Of a stretch of DNA of 64,000 bases, positions 45,035 to 54,052 are shown in pieces. The DNA is taken from positions 744,001 to 808,000 of the forward strand of contig NC_015865.1 in assembly GCF_000221185.1 (NCBI RefSeq), read 5' to 3'. The DNA is from Thermococcus sp. 4557 (GTDB taxonomy: Archaea > Methanobacteriota_B > Thermococci > Thermococcales > Thermococcaceae). The number at the start of each line of letters is the position of its first letter. The first letter of the stretch is position 1. A program made the position numbers and the translations under genes. Under the pieces are notes generated by a model. That model saw only the letters and a program-made list of their open reading frames with translations, made no database searches and was not told the origin of the DNA.

Positions 45035-45975
45035 CCTCTCTCCTCCAGAAGGTTTCTCACGCTGAATTCGCCCGATTTAAACGTCAAAATGTCGAAATCC
45101 CTTGGAACCACGAAATCTACTCCAAAATCGCGGCATATCCTCGAGGCTTCGCTCAGGTATTCATCGTAGGTGTAGCGAAAGGCCCTGTGGAAGAGTGCCA
45201 AAAGCTTAACCTTGGCCTTTTTAGCAACCTCGCAGGCCTCTTCCACCGTTGAGTGATAGCTGTCGCCCCTATCCTCAGAATTCAGGTAGGTCGCCTCGTG
45301 GATGAGGAGGTCGGCATTTTCGGCGAAGAGCCTCACCCTTTCGGCGGGCTCTGTGTCGCCGGTGTAGACGACCTTGAGACCTTTTCTCCTCGGCCCGGTG
45401 ACGTCCTCGAGGCGGATTATCCGCCCGTTCCACTCGATTTTACCTTCCCGCTCAAGCTTTCCGAGTATCGGCCCCTCGCTCAGCCCGTACTCGGCGAGCT
45501 TCTCGGGAAGAAACTTTCCGCGCCTGTCCTTCTCCCGGAAGACGTATCCCAGGGCGGGAACGCCGTGCTCGACCTTGAAGCTCCAGATTTCATAGTCCCC
45601 GAACTTCAGCCTCGTCTCACCGAGCTCGTGAACGTGTATATCGAAGCCCGGCCTGAAGAAGCCGCTCTGGAGAAAGTGCTGGACGAACTCGAAGGTGTAC
45701 TTGGGACCGTAGATGTGGAGGGGCTTTTCCCTGTCCCAGAGGTTCATCGTCTGTATCAGGGCGGCCAGGCCGAGGTAGTGGTCGCCGTGGAAGTGGGTGA
45801 TGAAAATCTTCTCCACCTTCATCGGGCTGAGCTTTGCAGTGTTCATCTGCCTCATCGTGCCCTCCCCGACGTCGAAGAGTATAATCTCACCCTTGTATCG
45901 GAGCGCTACCGCCGGGACGTTTCTCTCCTTAGTGGGCATTATGCCGCCGGTGCCAAGGAAAATCACTTCAAGCAT
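45031..45975 (-). CDS. rnz: Ribonuclease Z
   Basis: 314-aa metallo-beta-lactamase-fold tRNA 3'-processing endonuclease. The zinc motif is THFHGDHYLG (residues about 60-69); further ligands are YTGDTEP and the C-terminal ALFHRAFRYT. FLGTGGIMPTKERNVPA is the family N-terminus. All tRNA genes in this window encode CCA, so it would trim after CCA or act on other precursors. ATG at 45975 follows GGAGGTGATAAC; a TATA box (GCTTTTTAAAC) lies about 30 bp upstream. Confidence 0.95.
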   Translation of the reverse strand: MLEVIFLGTGGIMPTKERNVPAVALRYKGEIILFDVGEGTMRQMNTAKLSPMKVEKIFITHFHGDHYLGLAALIQTMNLWDREKPLHIYGPKYTFEFVQHFLQSGFFRPGFDIHVHELGETRLKFGDYEIWSFKVEHGVPALGYVFREKDRRGKFLPEKLAEYGLSEGPILGKLEREGKIEWNGRIIRLEDVTGPRRKGLKVVYTGDTEPAERVRLFAENADLLIHEATYLNSEDRGDSYHSTVEEACEVAKKAKVKLLALFHRAFRYTYDEYLSEASRICRDFGVDFVVPRDFDILTFKSGEFSVRNLLEERG

Positions 45976-46084
45976 GTTATCACCTCCGAGGAGAAGTTTA
46001 AAAAGCTCCCGGGGCCTTCACCGTCGGGAACTTTCTGAAAATTTTTCTAGTTATCCTCCATAAATGTAAGACATGTTTATGAAA

Positions 46085-46176
46085 ATCGTTTTATATTTTG
46101 AAGTGTAATAAGTATTGGGTTTACGTAGGTTACCATTCTGGGAACCTTCGTGGGCTCAGCTTGAGGGGGCATTTGT
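46085..46176 (+). promoter_or_regulatory. Promoter and leader of the large surface protein
   Basis: CGTTTTATATTTTG (about 46088-46101) is the TATA box, predicting start near 46120 and a leader of about 55 nt. GAGGGGGC lies just before the ATG. The upstream region is AT-rich and holds no other feature. Confidence 0.55.
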
Positions 46177-49176
46177 ATGAAACGAAAGACCGCTTTGGTT
46201 GTTATCCTGCTTCTGGCCTTTTCGGTATTCATCATGCCGGGTCACAGGGTCACCGCGGAGGAATCCGACCTCGTTGACGGTTATGGGGGTATGGTCATAG
46301 CCGATGAAGAAATCATCATCGGCGACCGCGGGGACTACTTCTGGGCCTATGAGAACGAGAGTGGGAACGTCATCGGGAAATTCCACACCGGATACGAAAA
46401 GTGGGATGAGATGGCTGCCTGTGACGTTAACGGAGATGGGAAGGCCGAGATAATCCAGGGCGACAGGAGCACGGACAAGATATACATCTACACGATGGAA
46501 GGAACCGAGCTGGGCAAGCACGACGTCAACTTCGAGGCCGGAGACGACATAGCCTGTGGAGACCTCACCGGCAACGGGAAGGCGGAGATAGTCCACGCCG
46601 ACAGGAACAACTGGATAAGCGTATTTGACGAGGATTTCAACCGCCTGAACCGCTTCAAGGTTGACGACTTCGCGGATGGCGATTCAATAGCCGTGGGTGA
46701 CCTCGACGGAGACGGAAAGGCCGAGATAGTCCATGCCGACGTGAGTGCAAACATCATAACCCTCTACGATACGAACGGCAACGTTATGGGGAGTCTCCCA
46801 ACGGAGGACTACTTCGAGCTGACATCGAGGGACGAGATAGCGATTGGAGATGTCAACCTCGACGGACTGAACGAGCTGGTAATTGCCACTCAGGACTCGG
46901 ACGACTACCAGGAGAGGGGCATACACGTCTTTGGCTTCTCAAAGAAGGGCGCCCAGCTGGAGGGGAGAGAGCTAGCGACCTTCGTGATGCCCTTCCAAAA
47001 GGGGGACAGGATGGCAGTTGGAGACGTCAACGCAGACGGCCTCGACGAGATAGTCTGGGCCTCCCAGGACGGCTACGTGAAGGTCTACAACCTCGGAGGC
47101 GACCTGCTGAACGGGCCGAAGGGCCTGAAGACGGAGTTCAGTTATGGGGCGGGCCTCGCAGTTGGCGACGTGAACGGCGACTCAATAGTCGTTGGACCGC
47201 CAAGGAAGGGAAGGATGCACGTTGAGAACCTCGTTATAGCCGTGATAAACGCTCCGCCGGTTGACTACGACGTCATCAACAAGACGGGGGTATTCTACTC
47301 GGAGTTCACGACCGAAAAAACCCAGGCAACAAAGTTCTCGGTGAAGTCCACCCACGACGTCAAGATGAGCCTCGGAATGAAGGCGGTCATGGGCAACAAG
47401 AAGGTCGCCTACGCTGAGGTCAACCTGAAAATGAACATGGGGTTCCAGCTCCAGAGGGAGAGGGGACGGAGCTACGAGGAGAGCATAACCTACGGACTCA
47501 CCTCCGACATGGGTGACGGGGCGCTCTACGTAACCACGGACTACGACGTCTACGAGTTTCCCATAATAAGCCCACCGGAGCTGGCGGTGGTGAACGGCGA
47601 GCAGCAGTACATACTCGTGACGGTTCCCAAGGGGCCGCCCCACGTCCACTTCCAGAACTACAAGTCGGAGCTCCACGAGATTGGGGACATAAACACCTAC
47701 CCCGAGAACCTGAACGAGCTGAAGAACTACGAGCCCGGAAACCTTCTCGACACCTTCACCATAGAGGTCGGCCAGGTGGGGAGCTCCTACGAGAGGGCAG
47801 TCAAGGAGTTGAGATGGACGAAGAGCAAGAACACCTTCAACGTCGGCGTTTCCCTCGGCATCGGAGGGGGCTACACCTCACCCACGTCAAGCCTCGACCT
47901 GAAGATGGAGGGCAGCTACGGATACGAGAAGGTAACGACCCACGAGGTGACCGTTTCCAACGAGACCAGCGTCAAGGTTGTCTACAAGGGAGGCATAAGC
48001 GACCCGAGCATGTGGTACAACGCAACCGGTGTTATCTACCTCGACAGCGAGGACGGACACCTGGTTCTCGACTTCCTCGTGCCGAGCAAGGGGGAGCACT
48101 ACGAGGCGAGGAGCGGAAGCCCGATACTGATAAACTTCGGCTTCTTCACGATAGACTACTATGCCCTGCTGCTCATGAACAAACCTCCGGAGTGCTCGAT
48201 TTCAGCCTCTCCAAGCTCCGGGAAGCTTCCGCTCGAAGTTGACTTCGCCCTGAACTTAAACGACCCTGAGAACGGCTCCATGAGGTGGGAGATTGACTTC
48301 GGAGACGGCTCTAGGGCCGAGGGCAACGGCACGGAAGTTGGACACGTTTACCGCGAGGAAGGGAAATACAAGGTCATCCTGATGGTCTACGACCCCTGGA
48401 ACGCCAACGCCACCTGTACGGCAGGGATAAACGTCAAACCCAACGAGAAGCCAACGGCGCTCTTCAGCTACTCGCCCGCCGAGATCAAGGCCGGAGACGA
48501 GGTGCTCTTTACCGACAGCTCCACGGACCCGGACGGAAGCGTTGCCAGGTGGAGCTGGAACTTCGGCGACGGAAGCACTTCAACCGAGCGGAACCCGAGG
48601 CACACGTACACGAACCCCGGCTCATACACGGTTATGCTGACCGTTGAAGACGAGAACGGACTGAAGGGAACTTACTACAAGGAGATAAGGGTAGAACCAC
48701 AGAACTATCCTCCGACGGCTGACTTTACGTTCCTGCCAAAGGAGCCGAAGGCCGGGGAGGAGATAAGCTTCGCGGACAAGTCCTACGACAGGGACGGAGA
48801 CATAGTTGGCTGGAGCTGGGATTTTGGGGACGGGAGCACATCCAGCGAGGCTGAACCGATCCATGTGTATTCAAGCGCCGGCAACTACACGGTGACCCTG
48901 AAGGTGAGGGACGACGGTGGAGGAGAGGACGTCAGGAGAATCACCATCACGGTTGGAGCCGCGGAGAGCCCCTCGCCAACCGAGACGACATCAACCGAAG
49001 CCCCAACTACCACTACACCATCCGAAACGACGTCAAGCACGCCGAGTGGGACAACCAGCTCCCCAGAGAAGAGTCCCTCCAGCACCCAGCCATCCCCGAC
49101 TGAGTCAGGGAGCACGTGCGGACCGGGAATAGTCGTCATTCTGGCCGCACTCCTGGCCCTTTGGAGGAGACGCTGA
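46177..49176 (+). CDS. Large CGP-CTERM surface protein with beta-propeller and PKD domains
   Basis: 999-aa exported protein. A signal peptide spans residues 1-28. Residues about 35-360 contain six FG-GAP/VCBS-like repeats with Ca-binding Asp motifs (DVNGDGKAE, DLDGDGKAE, DVNADGLDE), likely a beta-propeller. Residues about 370-670 are beta-rich and unrecognised. PKD domains follow near 680-760 (weak), 765-845 and 850-930, each with FGDGS. A Ser/Thr/Pro linker leads to the C-terminal CGPGIVVILAALLALWRRR: a CGP-CTERM sorting signal. It probably sits on the cell surface as an adhesin or polymer-binding protein. Confidence 0.88.
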   Translation: MKRKTALVVILLLAFSVFIMPGHRVTAEESDLVDGYGGMVIADEEIIIGDRGDYFWAYENESGNVIGKFHTGYEKWDEMAACDVNGDGKAEIIQGDRSTDKIYIYTMEGTELGKHDVNFEAGDDIACGDLTGNGKAEIVHADRNNWISVFDEDFNRLNRFKVDDFADGDSIAVGDLDGDGKAEIVHADVSANIITLYDTNGNVMGSLPTEDYFELTSRDEIAIGDVNLDGLNELVIATQDSDDYQERGIHVFGFSKKGAQLEGRELATFVMPFQKGDRMAVGDVNADGLDEIVWASQDGYVKVYNLGGDLLNGPKGLKTEFSYGAGLAVGDVNGDSIVVGPPRKGRMHVENLVIAVINAPPVDYDVINKTGVFYSEFTTEKTQATKFSVKSTHDVKMSLGMKAVMGNKKVAYAEVNLKMNMGFQLQRERGRSYEESITYGLTSDMGDGALYVTTDYDVYEFPIISPPELAVVNGEQQYILVTVPKGPPHVHFQNYKSELHEIGDINTYPENLNELKNYEPGNLLDTFTIEVGQVGSSYERAVKELRWTKSKNTFNVGVSLGIGGGYTSPTSSLDLKMEGSYGYEKVTTHEVTVSNETSVKVVYKGGISDPSMWYNATGVIYLDSEDGHLVLDFLVPSKGEHYEARSGSPILINFGFFTIDYYALLLMNKPPECSISASPSSGKLPLEVDFALNLNDPENGSMRWEIDFGDGSRAEGNGTEVGHVYREEGKYKVILMVYDPWNANATCTAGINVKPNEKPTALFSYSPAEIKAGDEVLFTDSSTDPDGSVARWSWNFGDGSTSTERNPRHTYTNPGSYTVMLTVEDENGLKGTYYKEIRVEPQNYPPTADFTFLPKEPKAGEEISFADKSYDRDGDIVGWSWDFGDGSTSSEAEPIHVYSSAGNYTVTLKVRDDGGGEDVRRITITVGAAESPSPTETTSTEAPTTTTPSETTSSTPSGTTSSPEKSPSSTQPSPTESGSTCGPGIVVILAALLALWRRR

Positions 49177-49245
49177 CTCCTCCATTTAATTTTAACCAAA
49201 GCGTTAAATACTTCCGGACGGCTAATTATTCTGAGGTGTTCTGAG

Positions 49246-50205
49246 ATGGATGAGATTCTGAAGGCAATCGAGGAAAAGGACTGCAAAAAGGTCGCAGACC
49301 TTCTGTACCACAGGGTTGACGAGCTGGGCGACGAGGAGCTTAAGGAGGTCCTCGAAAAGGCCGAAAAGCTCGCCCTGGAGTGTAGAGACTTCGAACTTTA
49401 CAAGCTCACCGTTTACTACTTCAGCGAGCTCCTGGGGATTGACAAGCTGAGCGAGTTTGAGAAGCTGGTCGAAGAGGAGGACACGTTTGAGGTAAAGTTC
49501 GAGCTGGCCGACCTTTACTACCTCATCGGAGAGCTGGAGAAGAGCCTCGAGCTCTATCGGGCCCTCCTCGAGGAAGAGACCGAGAAGGGCAACAAGGGGA
49601 ACATAGCGAAAATCTACTACGCCATGGCGCTCATCCACGAGGAACTTCAGGAGTACGAGAAGGCCATCGAACTCATGGAGAAAGCCGAGGAGATACACCG
49701 CGAACTCGGAAACGAGGACGAGGTTCTGAGGGTAGCCATCCACAAGGCCTACGTGCTCTTTGAGTCAGGGGAGACCTACGAGGCAAAGGCCATGCTCGCT
49801 GGCCTTCTCCCGAAGGTTCTGAACAAGAAAGACCTCCTCGTGGAGATACACCTGAGCTTCGAGGAGATATTCGAGGAGGACGAGAACTACGAGGCGGCTT
49901 TGCAGGAGTGTCTCTACGCCCTCATCCACGCCCGGGGCTCGGACTACGAGGACATAGCCTTCGGCTCGCTGATGGACGTCCTCTGGCAGCTGATGCTCGA
50001 AGACGATTTCGAGACGGTTTACCTCCACATGGACATGTTCGCCAGGGCGCTCCCGGAGTTGGCGGACTTCTTCGAGGCCGTAAAAGCGATAGCCCTCTAC
50101 AAGGACGGCAAAATCGAGGGAGAGGAGGCGAGCAAGGCCCTGGAAAAGGTCAAGGACCCGCGTCTGCTCGACCTCCTAGAGCTGCTCGGTGAGGCAGAGC
50201 TCTAA
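49246..50205 (+). CDS. Tetratricopeptide-repeat protein
   Basis: 319-aa acidic, all-helical protein. TPR-like pairs are visible, e.g. IAKIYYAMALIHEELQEYEKA followed by IELMEKAEEIHRELGNEDEVL. The N- and C-terminal parts are also helical repeats with weaker consensus. TPR proteins act as scaffolds; no enzymatic domain is present. A TATA-like GCGTTAAATACT lies about 40 bp upstream. It is monocistronic, ending before the convergent TBP-like gene. Confidence 0.8.
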   Translation: MDEILKAIEEKDCKKVADLLYHRVDELGDEELKEVLEKAEKLALECRDFELYKLTVYYFSELLGIDKLSEFEKLVEEEDTFEVKFELADLYYLIGELEKSLELYRALLEEETEKGNKGNIAKIYYAMALIHEELQEYEKAIELMEKAEEIHRELGNEDEVLRVAIHKAYVLFESGETYEAKAMLAGLLPKVLNKKDLLVEIHLSFEEIFEEDENYEAALQECLYALIHARGSDYEDIAFGSLMDVLWQLMLEDDFETVYLHMDMFARALPELADFFEAVKAIALYKDGKIEGEEASKALEKVKDPRLLDLLELLGEAEL

Positions 50206-50308
50206 AAAAGCGTCGCCGGGAAGTATTTCCCTCACGTTTTATTTCATTTTGAAAAACATGAACACAAAAACACAAAAAGAGAGAAAGCCACGACCCCGTT
50301 TCCACCCG

Positions 50309-50848
50309 CTATATCAGGCCGTATTTTTCAAAATCCCTGGTGAGCTCCTCCACGGCCCTCTTGATGTCCTCCTCCGTCCTGGCCCCTGAGACAACCACTC
50401 TCCCGCTGTTGAAGATGAGAACTGTCATCCTGGAGTTTTTGACCCTGTAGACCACACCTGGAAAGATTTCAGGCTCGTACTCCACGTTGGGAAGGGTTAG
50501 TGCAACGATGTCAAGGTCGAGCGTCCCAAGGCCCAGGTCGCCCGCGGCCACGATGTTCTGAACCTGTATCTCAGGCTCCCCCCTGAACTTCATGCCCATA
50601 GCTTCAAGCGTTCGTTTGAGCTTCTCAGTGGCTTTCCTAATCGTTTCAACGCTCTTTGCCCCCGTGCAGACGAGCTTTCCGGAGTAAAATATCAAAAACG
50701 TCACCCCAAAGGACTCCATCTTGTAAACAGCTCCCGGGAATACAGAAGGGTTATAATGCACGGAGTCCAGTTTACTTGCCACCTTCTCAACGTCTATTCC
50801 ACCGTGTAAGTCGATGGAAGCTACCACGTTCTCAACCTTTAGGGACAT
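50309..50848 (-). CDS. TATA-binding protein paralogue
   Basis: 179-aa TBP with two direct repeats. The four intercalating Phe positions are present: FPGAVYKM and LIFYSGKLVCTGAKS in repeat 1, FPGVVYRV and LIFNSGRVVVSGART in repeat 2. It differs from the usual Thermococcales TBP (as I recall it) in much of repeat 1, in having an Arg in the second SGR, and in lacking the acidic C-terminal tail; it ends DFEKYGLI. So it is probably a second TBP, not the housekeeping one. ATG at 50848 follows GGTGGGT. Confidence 0.85.
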   Translation of the reverse strand: MSLKVENVVASIDLHGGIDVEKVASKLDSVHYNPSVFPGAVYKMESFGVTFLIFYSGKLVCTGAKSVETIRKATEKLKRTLEAMGMKFRGEPEIQVQNIVAAGDLGLGTLDLDIVALTLPNVEYEPEIFPGVVYRVKNSRMTVLIFNSGRVVVSGARTEEDIKRAVEELTRDFEKYGLI

Positions 50849-50963
50849 TTTACCCACCGCGTTAAAGTTCGCGACGGAACCTTAACTTTAACGGAAGCTC
50901 ACATGACATTTCATTGCTCTATCAGATTGAAAGAATTGAAATATGGGAGAAAACTTTCCTATA

Positions 50964-51704
50964 TCATGTGAACCTCCTCTCCAGAACTTTTCTGTGGATT
51001 GCACTGCCCGTGAAGAAGAACACAGAGCCAAACAGGGCCAGCATTAAAAGGTCAAGCCACACAGGTAGATATCCATTGCCAAGTGAATGCCTCAGGGCAT
51101 CGACGTAGTATGTCAGCGGTGAGACGAGGGAAATCCACCTGCCGTAGGCGGGCAGGTTTTCGATGGGGACGAAGATGCCGCTGATGAAGAGGAGCGAGAA
51201 TTTAACGAGCGACGACAGCATCATGACGTCGGCGGGAACGTCCGTGGGAGGATAAGAGGACATGAGCACCGTCATTGCAGAGAAGCAGCCAACAGCCAGG
51301 ATGGTGGCGAGGACGAAGAGCCAGATAGAGGGGTGGATTGAGAGGTAGAGCATTGCGGGAACCGCTATCGCGAACGTTATCGCAAGCCCGAAGTAGAGGG
51401 AAGCCTGGAAGTCGCCGAGGAGAACCGTCGTCAGCGAAACAGGGGCTGTTATGAGCCTCTCGAAGGTTCTTCCCCTGCACTCCCACGGGATTATCGTGGG
51501 GCCAACGGCGGTGGATGTGAAGAAGGCGGTCATGGCCGTTAGGCCAACGAGGAGATGACCACCCGAGAGGTTACGCCCTATCATGAAGGCTAGGAACAGG
51601 AAGAAGGGGAAGATAAGGCCCATTATCACCACCGGCCCCTTGAGGTAGAAGATGCGCATGTCCTTCTTCGCTATGGCGAAGGAACGTTTGAGTGCCTCAA
51701 TCAT
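50964..51704 (-). CDS. ABC-2 type exporter permease
   Basis: 246-aa ABC-2 membrane protein with six helices. The sequence GRTFERLITAPVSLTTVLLGD and the late FISGIFVPIENLPAYGRWISLVSPLTYYVDALRHSL match DrrB/NodJ-type permeases. It overlaps the ATPase gene by eight bases. ATG at 51704 follows GGTGAGGGA. With the ATPase it forms an exporter for lipids, drugs or polysaccharide; substrate unknown. Confidence 0.88.
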   Translation of the reverse strand: MIEALKRSFAIAKKDMRIFYLKGPVVIMGLIFPFFLFLAFMIGRNLSGGHLLVGLTAMTAFFTSTAVGPTIIPWECRGRTFERLITAPVSLTTVLLGDFQASLYFGLAITFAIAVPAMLYLSIHPSIWLFVLATILAVGCFSAMTVLMSSYPPTDVPADVMMLSSLVKFSLLFISGIFVPIENLPAYGRWISLVSPLTYYVDALRHSLGNGYLPVWLDLLMLALFGSVFFFTGSAIHRKVLERRFT

Positions 51705-52623
51705 TTCCCTCACCAACCAGCTTGATGAAGACGTCCTCCAGTGAGGGCGACAGCGTTTTGAGGCTCACTATCTTCAACCCCTTTTTTTCGGCATAGTGGA
51801 CGAGCTCCTTAACCGTTGCGTCGGGGTCGTTCGTGAAAACCCTCGCCTTGTCCCCCATCAGCTCGACCTTCGTCGCGGAGGCTATCTCCGAGGGGTCGAG
51901 TTTCATCGGCTCAAAGCTGACCTCAACCGAGATACTGCCTTTGACCAGCTGCTTCAGCTTCTCGGGCGTGTCAATCGCTATTAGCTTTCCTTTCCTAATG
52001 ATTCCAATCCTCTCGCACAGCTCGTTTGCGTCAACCATGTTGTGGGTCGTCATGAATATCGTCTTCCCCCTCCGCTTCTCCTCGCGGATGACGTCCTTTA
52101 TCAGGCGTGCGCTCAGGACGTCGAGCCCGCTCGTCGGTTCGTCGAGGATTAGAAGCTCTGGGTCGCTTATCATCGCCATCGCGAGGATGAGGCGCTGTCT
52201 CATGCCCTTAGAGAAGGCCCTCACCTTCACGTTCCTCTTCTCGTATAGGTCGAAGAGCTTGAGGAGCTCAACCGAGCGCCCCTCTATCTCCCCCCTTCCC
52301 ATCCCGTAGAGCTCGCCCATGAGCCTGAGGTTCTGCATCGCCGTCAGGTCAACGTAGGGGTTGGCCATCTCGGGGACGATGCCCGTTCTCTCCCTCGCCT
52401 TTATCTTTTCCCTCTCGTCGAGCATGTCGTAGCCGAGAACCCTTATCTCTCCTGAATTCGGCCTCAGAACGCCTGTAATCGTTCTGACGGTGGTTGTTTT
52501 TCCCGCCCCATTCGGGCCGAGGAACCCAAAAATCTCACCCCTCTTAACCTCAAAGCTCACGTTATCAACGGCGAGAAAGGAACCGTAGTACTTGGTGAGC
52601 CCGACGACTTCTATGGCCTTCAT
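51697..52623 (-). CDS. ABC transporter ATP-binding protein (DrrA type)
   Basis: 308-aa ATPase. Walker A is GPNGAGKTT, the Q-loop is in GIVPEMANPY, the signature is the variant FSKGMRQRL, Walker B is LLILDEP, and the H-loop is MTTHNM. A C-terminal domain of about 85 residues (EVSFEPMKLDP...) follows, as in DrrA-type exporters. It is co-transcribed with the permease. The ATG at 52623 follows GCTGAAGACA without a clear Shine-Dalgarno; a TATA-like region (TTTAACCTATG) lies about 30 bp upstream. Confidence 0.92.
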   Translation of the reverse strand: MKAIEVVGLTKYYGSFLAVDNVSFEVKRGEIFGFLGPNGAGKTTTVRTITGVLRPNSGEIRVLGYDMLDEREKIKARERTGIVPEMANPYVDLTAMQNLRLMGELYGMGRGEIEGRSVELLKLFDLYEKRNVKVRAFSKGMRQRLILAMAMISDPELLILDEPTSGLDVLSARLIKDVIREEKRRGKTIFMTTHNMVDANELCERIGIIRKGKLIAIDTPEKLKQLVKGSISVEVSFEPMKLDPSEIASATKVELMGDKARVFTNDPDATVKELVHYAEKKGLKIVSLKTLSPSLEDVFIKLVGEGND

Positions 52624-52650
52624 GTCTTCAGCACCTGAATGAACTAAGGT

Positions 52651-53658
52651 TCATAGGTTAAAACTCTTTATGGCTTCAGACACGCTCTTTGCCCTCAGGC
52701 TGGCGAAGAGTCTTACGAAGAGTATCATGAGTATCATGTCGCTGAAGGGGCCTCCCAAGGCCGTTCCAACGGCCGCAAGAGAACCAAACGTCCCTATGGC
52801 CATCGCAGTCGCGAGGGTCATGTTGGAGCCGGTCGAATACACGAGAGATATGATGTGCTCCAGGGGAAAGCCAAGCGCTTTTCCTGTGAAGTAAGCCACG
52901 GCCGCACGCGCTAGGAAGTAGGCGTTCATCATGAGCGCTCCAACGACTATAATCTCTGGCTTCTCGGCTATCATCTTCCCGTTTATGCCGAAGACCACGG
53001 TTATCATCCAGTACATGCCGAGGAGCGAGAGACCCACGAGGGGCTCCTTGAGCTTCATGAGGGCATCTTTTCCCTTCCACCTCAGAACCGCGTACTTCGT
53101 CAGCTGGCCCGCCACGAGGGGCACTATGATGTAGAGGACGAGCGACTTGAGGAGCAGCCACGTGGGGACTTTTATGAGCGTGTGGAGGAGCAGCTTGGCG
53201 TAAACCGGCATGACGAAGAGCGAGAGGACGAACGTCCACACGACGCCGACGAGCGTCAGCTGGAACTTCCCTCCCGCGAGGTTCGTGAATGCCGGCGCCG
53301 AGCTTGGGAGCGGAGCGAGGCTTATCAGCACGACCCCAGCGAGCAGCCTCGGGTCAGTGTTCGGCATTACCGCAAGCCAGAACTTGATGAGAAGCCACGT
53401 CAAGGCTGGGAAGAGGAGGACGTAGAAGGCACTCAATGCCACGAGATACTTCGTCTTTATCTCGGTTCTCGTCGTGAACGCCTTTCTTATGTCCATGAAC
53501 ACCATCGGCTGGAAGAGCATCATAAAGAGGGCAATCGGCAGCGTCCATTTAAGGGACAGGAAGGCATCCCTGTGGTGAACACCGGCGTAGCTCGATAGGA
53601 TGATGAGAGTGAAGACGATGTATGTTATCTTCTCCTTCAGGAACTTTACAATTTTCAT
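52651..53658 (-). CDS. BASS/ACR3-superfamily transporter
   Basis: 335-aa protein with about ten membrane helices of the bile acid:sodium symporter superfamily. The LLAGVVLISLAPLPSSAPAFTNLAGG block matches the conserved helix of this family, but the Cys used by ACR3 arsenite exporters (APC) is absent, so arsenite efflux is unlikely. The late segment IISLVYSTGSNMTLATAMAIGTFG fits the second crossover motif. ATG at 53658 follows GGTTGAG. It is followed by a small protein gene upstream on the same strand and may be part of that operon. Confidence 0.82.
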   Translation of the reverse strand: MKIVKFLKEKITYIVFTLIILSSYAGVHHRDAFLSLKWTLPIALFMMLFQPMVFMDIRKAFTTRTEIKTKYLVALSAFYVLLFPALTWLLIKFWLAVMPNTDPRLLAGVVLISLAPLPSSAPAFTNLAGGKFQLTLVGVVWTFVLSLFVMPVYAKLLLHTLIKVPTWLLLKSLVLYIIVPLVAGQLTKYAVLRWKGKDALMKLKEPLVGLSLLGMYWMITVVFGINGKMIAEKPEIIVVGALMMNAYFLARAAVAYFTGKALGFPLEHIISLVYSTGSNMTLATAMAIGTFGSLAAVGTALGGPFSDMILMILFVRLFASLRAKSVSEAIKSFNL

Positions 53659-53698
53659 CTCAACCATCTCCTAATTCGCCGTTTGGAAAAATAAAAGC

Positions 53699-54013
53699 TC
53701 AGGCGAGCCATAGGAGGCCCACCACCCTTCCGTCCTTCACGAGCTGGACTTTCGTCCCCCACTTCCCGTGCCAGTAGGCGCCGACTTCGAGTTCTCTCGG
53801 CTCAACGTTCTCCCAGAGCTCTCCGACTATCTCCCCGTCAACGAGCAGGGGGATGTGGAAGGTTCCGCAGCGGCAGTGCCACGCGGGCCCCTTCGTGGCC
53901 TTCTCGAGCAGTGCCTTCGCCTTTGCCTTAATTTCCTCGTAGCTCGGCTCATTTTCCATCACGTAGCCAAACCTTCCAACCTTCCACTTCCATCCGGGAA
54001 CACCGAACGGCAT
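53699..54013 (-). CDS. Small protein with HCRCGTFH motif
   Basis: 104-aa soluble protein starting MPFGVPGWKWKVGRFGY; ATG at 54013 follows GGAGGTGG. A helix (SYEEIKAKAKALLEKA) is followed by a beta-rich half beginning AWHCRCGTFHIPLLVDGEIVG. His and two Cys in HCRCGTFH could bind metal. Most of the remainder alternates as in a small beta barrel. No family is recognised. It lies between two transporter genes on the same strand and may be a metal or sulfur-compound-related accessory; that is a guess. Confidence 0.7.
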   Translation of the reverse strand: MPFGVPGWKWKVGRFGYVMENEPSYEEIKAKAKALLEKATKGPAWHCRCGTFHIPLLVDGEIVGELWENVEPRELEVGAYWHGKWGTKVQLVKDGRVVGLLWLA

Positions 54014-54052
54014 CTCAACCACCTCCTACTTTTTGCTCAAACAACGAAAGGG

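Noticed and set aside
45960-45985. Tgr-like half site TTATCACCTCC before RNase Z
   Set aside because: Only one half of the motif is present; it is simply the complement of the GGAGGTGATAA ribosome binding site.
52651-53658. Arsenite exporter ACR3 assignment
   Set aside because: The essential Cys in the APC motif of ACR3 is missing, so only the broader BASS superfamily is supported.
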